This document shows positions 8,811 through 14,935 of a stretch of 32,795 nucleotides of DNA, piece after piece (within the stretch, counting starts at the first letter, position 1; every line of letters begins with the position of its first letter). The translations under genes were made by a program, and so were the position numbers. This DNA is from Candidatus Obscuribacter sp. (GTDB taxonomy: Bacteria; Cyanobacteriota; Vampirovibrionia; Obscuribacterales; Obscuribacteraceae). Where the stretch lies: the NCBI GenBank assembly GCA_021772135.1, contig JADYXQ010000277.1, forward strand, positions 1 to 32,795. The letters are read 5' to 3'. The notes beneath the pieces were generated by a model, which was not told the DNA's origin, ran no database searches, and saw only the letters and a list, made by a program, of their open reading frames with translations.

Positions 8811-10285
8811 CAGAATTGAAAGTAAATAAAACGGGGAGACTTATCGGGGGAGAAAACAATAACGAGAAACATCATGGCGCAGCACCAGATCACCTTTGCT
8901 GTTTTCGGTGTGCGTTCAATGATAGTGGTGGTATTGAGCCAACCCATAGCCACATGAGCTATGGCCAGCACCGGCAACAATAAAAATATTGCCGGATAAA
9001 TCAAAGGAAAATTGATGGTGGGCAATACCATGGCCAGGGTCTTGAGCGGGCCGGGGGCCTGTCCCAGGGCTAACTCTGTGGCCGGGGTAAAAGTGAGCAT
9101 TCTGCCAATCATTGATAGAGCCAGGGCATTTGTTTCGGCGCGGAAAAATACCCAACCGATGCAGACCACATGGAATGTCAAAATAACCGATGCAATTTTT
9201 CCTGCTTTTGAATCAATTGCATTTTTCAGCCAGCTGATTTTTGCTTTTACATTTTGAAATTCTTTGTGTGCCACCAGAAGCACACCCTGGTAAAGCCCCC
9301 AGAGCAAATAGTGCATGGCGGCACCGTGCCACAATCCGCCCAGGGTCATAGTGATAATCAAATTGCGATAATTGAGCCATTTGCTGACGCGCGAGCCGCC
9401 TAATGGAATAAACAAATAGTCTCGCAACCAGGTGGAAAGCGAGATGTGCCAGCGGCGCCAGAAGTCTGAAATATTGCAGGCCAGGTAAGGCAGATTAAAA
9501 TTGATTGGTACTTTATAGCCAAACAAATTTGCCGATCCCCGGGCTATGTCGGTGTAGCCCGAGAAATCAAAATAGATTTGAAAAGCAAAAGCGTATGCGA
9601 AAATCCAGAGATCCAGGCCGGAGAACAAGTGCGGCTGAGAGAATCCGCCCTGGACAAAAAAGCTGAGATTGTCTGCAATCAATACTTTTTTAAAAAGGCC
9701 AAGCAAAATAAGGGAGATGGCACTGTCGAATATTGCAACAGATAATTGTGCCGGAGCGAGAAACTGCGGAATGAAATCTTGAAAGCGTTTAATAGGGCCG
9801 GCAATTTGCGTGGGAAAAAACGAGGCAAAAAGTGCGAAGGCTGAAAGTGACTTGATTGGTTCACTGCCGCGGTAAACGTCAACCACATAATGGATAAATT
9901 CAAAAACGAAAAAGGAAATGCCCAGTGGCAGAATAATTTCAAAGGGTAGCGACAGTTGTGGCAGGCCCGCCGGCTTCAAGCATTGACTGACTGTTTCAGT
10001 GAGGAAATAAGCGTATTTGAAATAAGCCAGAGTACCAAGATTGAGAACTACGGCCAGTGCCAACCAGTGTTTTTTCCTTTTTCCTGATTTGTGAATGGCA
10101 AAACCGAGGTAATAATTCACCAGGGTAAGGCCAATAATAAGAAGAATAAATACCGGTCGCCAGCTCATGTAAAAGACGTAACTGGCGATGAGCAGAATCC
10201 AGACTCGCCACTTTTGTGGGCAAAGCCAGAAAAGTGCAAAGACAATTGGTAAAAAGAGAGCGTATTTAAAAGAATTGAACAGCAT
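8810..10285 (-). CDS. Membrane-bound O-acyltransferase (MBOAT), AlgI/DltB type
   Basis: 491 residues, the usual AlgI length, with about ten hydrophobic segments. The N-terminus MLFNSFKYALFLPIVFALFW is typical of the family. The signature FWRRWHISLSTWLRDYLFIP is at 275-294 with H280, and the essential His of the family is in LGGLWHGAAMH (H320). AlgI-type MBOATs acylate, usually acetylate, extracellular polysaccharides at the cytoplasmic membrane. It is first in a two-gene unit with the SGNH gene at 7593, sharing one base. The ATG has no Shine-Dalgarno within the preceding 20 bases, but the N-terminal homology fixes the start. A TATAAT at 10393-10398 about 110 bases upstream may be its -10 box. 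Confidence 0.93.
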   Translation of the reverse strand: MLFNSFKYALFLPIVFALFWLCPQKWRVWILLIASYVFYMSWRPVFILLIIGLTLVNYYLGFAIHKSGKRKKHWLALAVVLNLGTLAYFKYAYFLTETVSQCLKPAGLPQLSLPFEIILPLGISFFVFEFIHYVVDVYRGSEPIKSLSAFALFASFFPTQIAGPIKRFQDFIPQFLAPAQLSVAIFDSAISLILLGLFKKVLIADNLSFFVQGGFSQPHLFSGLDLWIFAYAFAFQIYFDFSGYTDIARGSANLFGYKVPINFNLPYLACNISDFWRRWHISLSTWLRDYLFIPLGGSRVSKWLNYRNLIITMTLGGLWHGAAMHYLLWGLYQGVLLVAHKEFQNVKAKISWLKNAIDSKAGKIASVILTFHVVCIGWVFFRAETNALALSMIGRMLTFTPATELALGQAPGPLKTLAMVLPTINFPLIYPAIFLLLPVLAIAHVAMGWLNTTTIIERTPKTAKVIWCCAMMFLVIVFSPDKSPRFIYFQF

Positions 10286-10392
10286 GGGAAGCCGAAACGC
10301 TCGATTACATTTAAAAGCCTATTAATTGCGCCCATGGCAATGATAGCGGGGCTCAAGAGGCTCCACCTTAAGCGTGCCACATGTGCAGTGCC

Positions 10393-10398
10393 ATTATA
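10393..10398 (-). promoter_or_regulatory. Candidate -10 box (TATAAT) upstream of the MBOAT-SGNH operon
   Basis: The minus strand reads TATAAT, a perfect -10 consensus, 108 bases upstream of the MBOAT start. It begins two bases after the hairpin at 10401-10431 on that strand, so any -35 element falls inside the hairpin and matches poorly. Support rests on the hexamer and its position alone. Confidence 0.3.
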
Positions 10399-10400
10399 AG

Positions 10401-10431
10401 CAAAGAGACCTGCTTTAGGCAGGTCTCTTTG
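10401..10431 (-). terminator. Strong hairpin, probable terminator of the thioredoxin-fold gene
   Basis: caaagagacctgc (10401-10413) and gcaggtctctttg (10419-10431) form a perfect 13-bp stem with a 5-nt loop. It lies 25 bases past the stop of the minus-strand gene at 10457. On the minus strand the right arm is U-rich (UCUCUUUG) and is followed by CUUAU. On the plus strand it is followed by TTTT, so it could act in both directions, although no plus-strand gene ends here. Confidence 0.75.
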
Positions 10432-10456
10432 TTTTAGCGATATTGGCGTTCTTTTT

Positions 10457-10726
10457 CTAGGCCGAGAGTAGTGGACTCAAATTGACCTCATGCCACTTAT
10501 GGCTGATCGCCTCACGCACATGCTCTAAACACTGGGGATTTTTCGGTTGAGATTTTTTGATCAAAACACCGTTGATTTGAACAGTTGGCTCTCCTTCAAT
10601 GCTTGAAGAGTTTTCCACTAGATGCACAGGGAGCGGTAACCTTTCCTCGGCAATGATGTACTCCAGAGTATTGAGCGCCTTTTTGTAGTTGCTGCAACCG
10701 GGTGAGTACAACAGTTCAATTCGCAT
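10457..10726 (-). CDS. Small thioredoxin-fold protein
   Basis: 89 residues. The N-terminal MRIELLYSPGCSNYKKA has the beta-strand-then-Cys layout of thioredoxin/glutaredoxin folds, with Cys11 in a CxxY instead of CxxC setting. GEPTVQINGVLI around 47-58 includes the loop and strand typical of this fold, and a second Cys occurs near residue 66. It resembles the short thioredoxin-like proteins that accompany mercury and other metal-thiol enzymes, but the partner is not visible here. With one active-site Cys it would act monothiol or pair with the distant Cys. A strong Shine-Dalgarno GGAGG lies 9 bases before the ATG. The gene stands alone, closed by the hairpin at 10401-10431. Confidence 0.7.
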   Translation of the reverse strand: MRIELLYSPGCSNYKKALNTLEYIIAEERLPLPVHLVENSSSIEGEPTVQINGVLIKKSQPKNPQCLEHVREAISHKWHEVNLSPLLSA

Positions 10727-11029
10727 AAGGACCGTCCTCCAAAATTATTGTGACTGCAAAGTGGTGCCGCCCAGAGCGTTTGCCCAAGGTGAGTCAGGGC
10801 CTCGCATACTACGGAGACCTGTTTCTTTTGTGTTTACTGTTACCGTGGGATTCGTCTTAGGGGGATTCCGGTTGGTCAAATTCAACCCGCCGCACCAATT
10901 GGGTGCTGCTCATTTATTAGGGAAATATGAAGACTCCTCGTTCCTGAAGTATAAGCGTGTAACGCTAAATTACAAAGTTAATCGTGACCTTTTTTGAATA
11001 ATATCCACTTAATGCTCGTTCCATATCTC
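10727..11029. other. Intergenic stretch without a convincing gene
   Basis: This 300-base region separates the divergent thioredoxin-fold and ATP-grasp genes. It must hold both promoters. A plus-strand frame covers most of it but overlaps the start of the minus-strand gene and encodes nothing recognisable, so I do not call it. I see no hairpin with a U tract, no tRNA-like structure and no clear riboswitch core. Confidence 0.5.
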
Positions 11030-11040
11030 GGAGGATCATC

Positions 11041-11937
11041 TTGAAACCCGCTCCCGATATTGTTTTCGTTACTTATGATGATCTCAAGCAGGGAGATCCG
11101 GACGATGGATTAGCGATTTCAATTTTGCTCGACCGTGGATTGAATTGCACTTTTGCCGACTGGCGCAATCGAGATTTCCCCTTTGAACAGAGTCGGCTCG
11201 TAGTCTTGAGATCCACCTGGAACTATCATTTGCATCAAGCTGAATTTATTGAATGGGCGAAGAACGTTGCGTCCCATACGATTTTGAAAAATTCACTAGC
11301 CCTTGTGCAATGGAATCACGACAAACGCTACTTGCACCAGCTTTCTGAGAACGGTTTAAGAACTGTTCCTACCTTCTATATTGAAAAAGATCAGCCGCTT
11401 CCTGCTTTTGAAAAAATTTTAGAATCGCTTCATCAGCCTGGTGAGCCGATTTCGCCGCGCATCGTCGTCAAGCCCTCTGTTGGCTTATCGACTTTTGGCG
11501 TGAAGAAATTCGACCTCAGTGAAAGTGGTGGCCAGCAAGCAGCGCGAGAACATATCAACCAGTTAGCAGGAAAATACTGCGTGATGGTGCAGCCTTTTCT
11601 TGCTGCAGTGGAAGATTATGGTGAGCGCGCTCTAGTATTTATCGATGGAAAATTCAGCCATGGCATTCGCAAGTCGGCCTTCCAGCATTTAGCCGTAGCG
11701 GGAGAAGCTGGTGAGGCCAGAATTGAAGCAACTGACGACGAAATCGAATTTGGCCGCCAGGTTCTCAACGCTGTTCCCGAAACCCCGCTTTATGCACGAG
11801 TAGACATGGTGCCTGATACGCAAGGCCGTCAGTTGTTGCTCGAACTCGAGCTGATTGAGCCATCGCTTTTCCTCCAGGCTCAGCCCGGCGCCGCAGCAAA
11901 ATTCGCTGACGCTGTGCAAGCCTGTCTTCCCGTCTGA
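11041..11937 (+). CDS. ATP-grasp domain protein, DcsG/glutathione-synthetase-like
   Basis: 298 residues. The segments RSTWNY (57-62) and NHDKRYL (92-98), followed by a proline-rich switch region, match the ATP-grasp family that includes the cycloserine ligase DcsG. The ATP-binding Lys is K144 in VVKPSVGLSTFG, with the glycine loop just after it. The Mg-binding acidic strand is LLLELELIEPSLFL near the C-terminus. Such enzymes join a carboxylate, through an acyl-phosphate, to an amine or thiol; the substrate cannot be deduced. The start is TTG with a strong GGAGG (11030-11034) 6 bases upstream, which settles it. The gene is 64 bp ahead of the third SGNH gene on the same strand, so they might be co-transcribed. 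Confidence 0.85.
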   Translation: MKPAPDIVFVTYDDLKQGDPDDGLAISILLDRGLNCTFADWRNRDFPFEQSRLVVLRSTWNYHLHQAEFIEWAKNVASHTILKNSLALVQWNHDKRYLHQLSENGLRTVPTFYIEKDQPLPAFEKILESLHQPGEPISPRIVVKPSVGLSTFGVKKFDLSESGGQQAAREHINQLAGKYCVMVQPFLAAVEDYGERALVFIDGKFSHGIRKSAFQHLAVAGEAGEARIEATDDEIEFGRQVLNAVPETPLYARVDMVPDTQGRQLLLELELIEPSLFLQAQPGAAAKFADAVQACLPV

Positions 11938-12001
11938 AAGCAGTCCTATAACTATAAAAGCCTTCTCAGAATAAAGTTGTAAATAGCTGATAACCTTCCT
12001 G

Positions 12002-13330
12002 TTGGCAATTGCTGTCGAGGGTCCGTTGGCTTCAGTTTCAACAGTGTCAGTTAGCGAAACAGTTAAAACAAAGGCAAAAGTTAGCGCCTTTGCGCTGGCT
12101 GTGGTTTTGTTCGCCGTCATTAATGGTGCTCTGGTTGCCGCCCAGCCTCTTGCTCCTCTAAACCCAGACCGCGTTCCGGCCAGACCCAGTTGGGAAAGTC
12201 ATCGCACGCAAGATTTTCAGGCTACCCCCTCTGCACCAGATGTGGTGCTATTGGGATCGTCACTGATGATGATTCCGACTGCTTGTTGCGACGCTGATTT
12301 TCTCAAAGTCACTATCGATCCTGTGGTGCATCCATATTCGAAATATTTGCAGGCAAAAATCGCTGAGAAATCTGGTAAACAACTGCAGTGTTTTAATTTC
12401 GCTTTGCCCGGCGGCATGATTTCCGATCACTTTATGGTTGTAAGCTCGTTGGTTTCGCCAGAGCGCAAACCCAAGCTGCTGATATTCGGATTGTCTTTGC
12501 GTGACTTTATTGATTCAGGCGTTGAGTGCGCTGCCGCTACCCCTGCTTATCACTATTTCTCGCGCTATAAAAGTGACCGAGAAATCGAAGCGATGTTGCC
12601 TCTATCTATGCCGAGCCTGCTCAACCGCGGTGAGTATCTGGTAGACAAGTATATTTATCTATTCGGCAAGAGACTGCAGATGCAAGTACTTACCGCCTAT
12701 GCTATGCAAAATCAGGCGGCGCGCCTGCTTGCTTCTTATCCGGTCAAGAAACTCAGTGAAGATACCAGCACCGCCGCCAGTGCTAATCCTGATGCGGCTT
12801 TAACCGGTGGCGAAGTGCTTAAGGGCATGGTGGCTTTACAGCCTGATGCTTTTTATCCGTGGCAGGACAACAGTCGCGAGTACAAAAAGCGTTTCAAAGG
12901 CAAAAATGACGGGCTCTTCAAAATTCAGCAAGAGTACATGAACAAGACTTTGAGCCAGCTGCAAGAGCAAGGGATCGAAGTTTTACTTGTAAACATGCCG
13001 CTCACCGAAGCGAATATGAAGCTTATGCCTGAAGGTTCATATCAGAAATATTTGCAAGTACTGGCACAAGAGGCAGAAAAATATGGCTGTGCTTTGCTTG
13101 ATCTCAATGATCAGAAAACATTTGTAACGGCCAATTTCAAAGATCCTGTGCATATGAACGGCTCTGGCGGAAAGGTGCTTATCGATCGCATCGCTGCTAA
13201 ATTAGGTAGCACACCTTCCGCCAGATCGGGTGACCCGAGCGTGACTGCGCCTGCTTCGAGACCATCTATCCTGGCCGCCATCACAGGCAACAAACAGATT
13301 GCCGTCAGTAAAAATCTGAGCAATCAATAG
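12002..13330 (+). CDS. Membrane-anchored SGNH-hydrolase-like protein (paralogue 3)
   Basis: 442 residues. A transmembrane helix at ~27-48 is followed by VVLLGSSLMM (GSS at 85-87). The C-terminal block is DPVHMNGSGG (D381, H384). Central LRDF and VNMPL...MPEGSYQKYLQ match the paralogue at 7593 closely (NMPL...MPAGFYQSYLEQ), more closely than the one at 4198. Unlike paralogue 2 it has no MBOAT neighbour, so it may share the MBOAT at 8810 or another elsewhere. A Ser/Ala-rich tail of ~45 residues follows the SGNH domain. The start is uncertain: TTG at 12002 has no Shine-Dalgarno, and a GTG at codon 15 is an alternative. It converges on aspS with a 20-bp gap. Confidence 0.8.
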   Translation: MAIAVEGPLASVSTVSVSETVKTKAKVSAFALAVVLFAVINGALVAAQPLAPLNPDRVPARPSWESHRTQDFQATPSAPDVVLLGSSLMMIPTACCDADFLKVTIDPVVHPYSKYLQAKIAEKSGKQLQCFNFALPGGMISDHFMVVSSLVSPERKPKLLIFGLSLRDFIDSGVECAAATPAYHYFSRYKSDREIEAMLPLSMPSLLNRGEYLVDKYIYLFGKRLQMQVLTAYAMQNQAARLLASYPVKKLSEDTSTAASANPDAALTGGEVLKGMVALQPDAFYPWQDNSREYKKRFKGKNDGLFKIQQEYMNKTLSQLQEQGIEVLLVNMPLTEANMKLMPEGSYQKYLQVLAQEAEKYGCALLDLNDQKTFVTANFKDPVHMNGSGGKVLIDRIAAKLGSTPSARSGDPSVTAPASRPSILAAITGNKQIAVSKNLSNQ

Positions 13331-13350
13331 GCTTGAGTCAGGTCGCTGCA

Positions 13351-14676
13351 TCACGGCGAAATGCGGTTGATGTCTCGGGGAAACAGCGCGGTCTGTTTTA
13401 CTGAAGGTAAACCAAGCAGTTGTTTTGCCAGACGCTCGAGCCCGATGGCCAGCCCACCGTGAGGGGGCATGCCGTGTTTGAAGCAGAGCAGGTAGTCGCC
13501 GAACTCTTCAGGGTTGAGACCACGGCTGGAGATAGACTCTTTTAATGCCTCATATTGATGAATGCGCTGACCACCAGTAGTGATTTCTAGCCCACGGAAG
13601 AGCAAGTCGAAACTTTTCGAGCCGGCCTTGCCGCTCTCCAGCGGTGCACCAGGCATGGCATAGAAAGGCCTGATGGCATGCGGATAGTCGGTGACATAAA
13701 CGAGATCGCTGCCTTCTGTTTTTTCAAAGTGATTGCAGAGAAGCTTTTCACCTTCACCGTCGAGGTCTGCCGATTCGCTCACCCAGCCGTATTGGCTCGA
13801 CAAAAGTTGCTGCGCTTCCGTTAATCGGATCTGTGGAATGGTGGCACCAATATGCGGCAATATTGCCTCGTACATTGCCAGTTCGCGAGTGCAGTGTTCT
13901 TGCAAATGTGCCACGATTGCCCGCAGCAGGCCCACTTGCATGGCGATTACGTCTTGCTCGCTTTCGATAAAACCCATTTCAAAGTCGAGGCTAATATATT
14001 CGTTTAGATGCCTGGTGGTGTCATGCTCTTCAGCACGGTAAACCGGACCGACTTCGAAGACGCGTTCAAATGCACCGACCATAATTTGTTTGTAGAACTG
14101 CGGGCTCTGAGCCAGGTAAGCGGTTCTGCCGAAATAGTCGATTTTAAATAGCTGTGCGCCGCCTTCTGTGCCGGTGGCGACAATTTTAGGTGAGTGAATT
14201 TCGACAAAATTTTGGTTGTTCAAATATTGACGATAGGCTTTGAGAATTTCGGCTTCAATCTTAAAGATGGCTCTGACTTTTTCGTTGCGCAAAGTCAGCG
14301 GTCGATAGTCCAGCAGTGTGGAGACACCCAAATTGTCTATCTTGCTGTCTTTGCCGATTTCTACCGGGGGCGCGTGCGTCACTGCACTCAATGGCTCTAT
14401 TTCTGTAAGCAATAATTCGGTGCGCTGTTGTTGACCGTTCTTTGGCGGCGGAGACTTCAATGTGCCGGTAAAAATGCAAGGAGTTTCGCTTGCCAGTGCT
14501 CTAATGCGAGTCTGCAAATCTGCCTTGTCTACCACTACCTGGATGGTCGCACTGCCGTCGCGTACCACCAGAAACATGATCTGGCCAAGGTCGCGCATTG
14601 ATTGCAGGTGGCCTTGTATACGCACGGGTTGTTCCAAAAACCGTGCGGCCTGGGCCAGCTGGATAGTCGTAGACAT
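13351..14676 (-). CDS. aspS: Aspartyl-tRNA synthetase, archaeal/eukaryotic type (probably non-discriminating)
   Basis: 441 residues from the ATG at 14676, which has GGGGAG 7 bases upstream; a TTG ten codons earlier lies inside the attenuator hairpin and is rejected. An N-terminal OB-fold anticodon domain (~8-95) is followed by a class II core: QSPQFYKQ (190-197), motif 2 YRAEEHDTTRHLNEYISLDF (213-232) and motif 3 GGLAIGLERLAKQLLG, ending in FPRDINRISP. Standard bacterial AspRS is ~590 residues with a GAD insertion; this one lacks it, which marks the archaeal type. Bacterial enzymes of this type are often non-discriminating, also charging tRNAAsn with Asp for later amidation by GatCAB. The anticodon-loop-contacting region contains Gln25 and prolines 76-78; an alignment is needed to judge specificity. 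The upstream Asn-rich leader supports the non-discriminating reading. Confidence 0.95.
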   Translation of the reverse strand: MSTTIQLAQAARFLEQPVRIQGHLQSMRDLGQIMFLVVRDGSATIQVVVDKADLQTRIRALASETPCIFTGTLKSPPPKNGQQQRTELLLTEIEPLSAVTHAPPVEIGKDSKIDNLGVSTLLDYRPLTLRNEKVRAIFKIEAEILKAYRQYLNNQNFVEIHSPKIVATGTEGGAQLFKIDYFGRTAYLAQSPQFYKQIMVGAFERVFEVGPVYRAEEHDTTRHLNEYISLDFEMGFIESEQDVIAMQVGLLRAIVAHLQEHCTRELAMYEAILPHIGATIPQIRLTEAQQLLSSQYGWVSESADLDGEGEKLLCNHFEKTEGSDLVYVTDYPHAIRPFYAMPGAPLESGKAGSKSFDLLFRGLEITTGGQRIHQYEALKESISSRGLNPEEFGDYLLCFKHGMPPHGGLAIGLERLAKQLLGLPSVKQTALFPRDINRISP

Positions 14677-14696
14677 AAAATTTCTCCCCAAACGAA

Positions 14697-14725
14697 AAGA
14701 CCGCAACCTCTGGGGTTGCGGTCTT
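14697..14725 (-). terminator. Attenuator terminator hairpin in the aspS leader
   Basis: On the minus strand, AAGACCGCAACC (14725-14714), loop CCAGA and GGTTGCGGTCTT (14708-14697) make a perfect 12-bp GC-rich stem. It is followed by TTCGTTT, so the transcript has U4 across the stem end and then CGUUU. It ends 7 bases before the aspS ribosome binding site (14684-14689), inside the leader and not after a gene, which is the hallmark of an attenuator. Confidence 0.8.
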
Positions 14726-14776
14726 AGACTTGTTTACGTTGTGTTTTTTAACTACGTGACAGTCTGAGTGCAACCC
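14713..14776 (-). promoter_or_regulatory. Antiterminator pairing competing with the aspS terminator
   Basis: On the minus strand, GGGTTGC (14776-14770, in leader codons 21-23) is complementary to GCAACCC (14719-14713), most of the terminator's upstream arm. Just inside it, AGACT (14765-14761) is complementary to AGTCT (14730-14726). The two helices nest around a 4x6 internal loop, so this 12-bp fold and the terminator cannot coexist. A weak stem over codons 17-23 (CCT/AGG flanked by TGC/GCA) could mask GGGTTGC when no ribosome stalls. Pairings were found by eye; no energies were calculated. Confidence 0.75.
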
Positions 14777-14837
14777 TTAAAAGGAGGCAATCATTATTGT
14801 CATTATTATTATTATTATTAGCGCTGTAGTTAAACAT
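14748..14837 (-). CDS. Asn/Asp-rich leader peptide of the aspS attenuator
   Basis: 29 codons, ATG at 14837 to TAA at 14748, 71 bases upstream of aspS. The peptide starts M-F-N-Y-S-A, followed by six Asn (codons 7-12), Asp, Asn, Asn, Asp (13-16), then Cys and a Leu/Arg-rich end. Nine Asn and two Asp make up 11 of 29 residues. Eight of the nine Asn codons are AAT and one is AAC; both would be read by the same tRNA. The stop codon is 22 bases before the terminator's upstream arm. Stalling at codons 7-16 would leave the antiterminator strand at codons 21-26 free, as in trp, his and pheST leaders. No convincing Shine-Dalgarno precedes the ATG, which is the main weakness. The ATT-repeat look could also mean a chance microsatellite. 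Confidence 0.75.
   Translation of the reverse strand: MFNYSANNNNNNDNNDCLLLRVALRLSRS
14802..14820. repeat. (ATT)6 trinucleotide run
   Basis: Six ATT units plus one A on the plus strand, reading as six AAT (Asn) codons in the leader peptide on the minus strand. Slippage here would change the number of Asn codons without breaking the leader frame. Confidence 0.9.
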
Positions 14838-14873
14838 GATTTTTGTGGCTGCGGTTCAATTCGTAAGACCTTC

Positions 14874-14902
14874 ATGCTAATCACAAAAGCCCAGGCCGTC
14901 AA
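14874..14902 (-). promoter_or_regulatory. Sigma70-like promoter of the aspS leader
   Basis: The minus strand has TTGACG (14902-14897, five of six to TTGACA), a 17-bp spacer, and TAGCAT (14879-14874, four of six to TATAAT). A transcript would start near 14867, about 30 bases before the leader ATG. The spacing is optimal and it is the best promoter-like pair between the upstream hydrolase gene and aspS. Confidence 0.55.
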
Positions 14903-14935
14903 TAGAAAGTAAATTTTTGATCCCTGCTCTTTACC

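Noticed and set aside
10689..10997. 102-codon plus-strand frame before the ATP-grasp gene
   Set aside because: It overlaps the start and Shine-Dalgarno of the minus-strand thioredoxin-fold gene, has no recognisable domain and no ribosome binding site.
14677..14706. Longer AspRS start at the TTG at 14706
   Set aside because: It would place the start inside the terminator hairpin, and the ATG at 14676 has a well-spaced GGGGAG.
14713..14837. T-box riboswitch for aspS
   Set aside because: AGGGTTGCACTC (within 14766-14777) loosely recalls the T-box core, but the UGGN bulge that pairs with the tRNA CCA end is missing, the leader is too short for Stem I with a specifier loop, and the Asn-rich frame fits peptide attenuation better.
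14853..14862. ggttcaattc resembling a tRNA T-loop
   Set aside because: No T-stem, anticodon arm or acceptor stem can be built around it on the plus strand; it lies in the aspS promoter-leader region.
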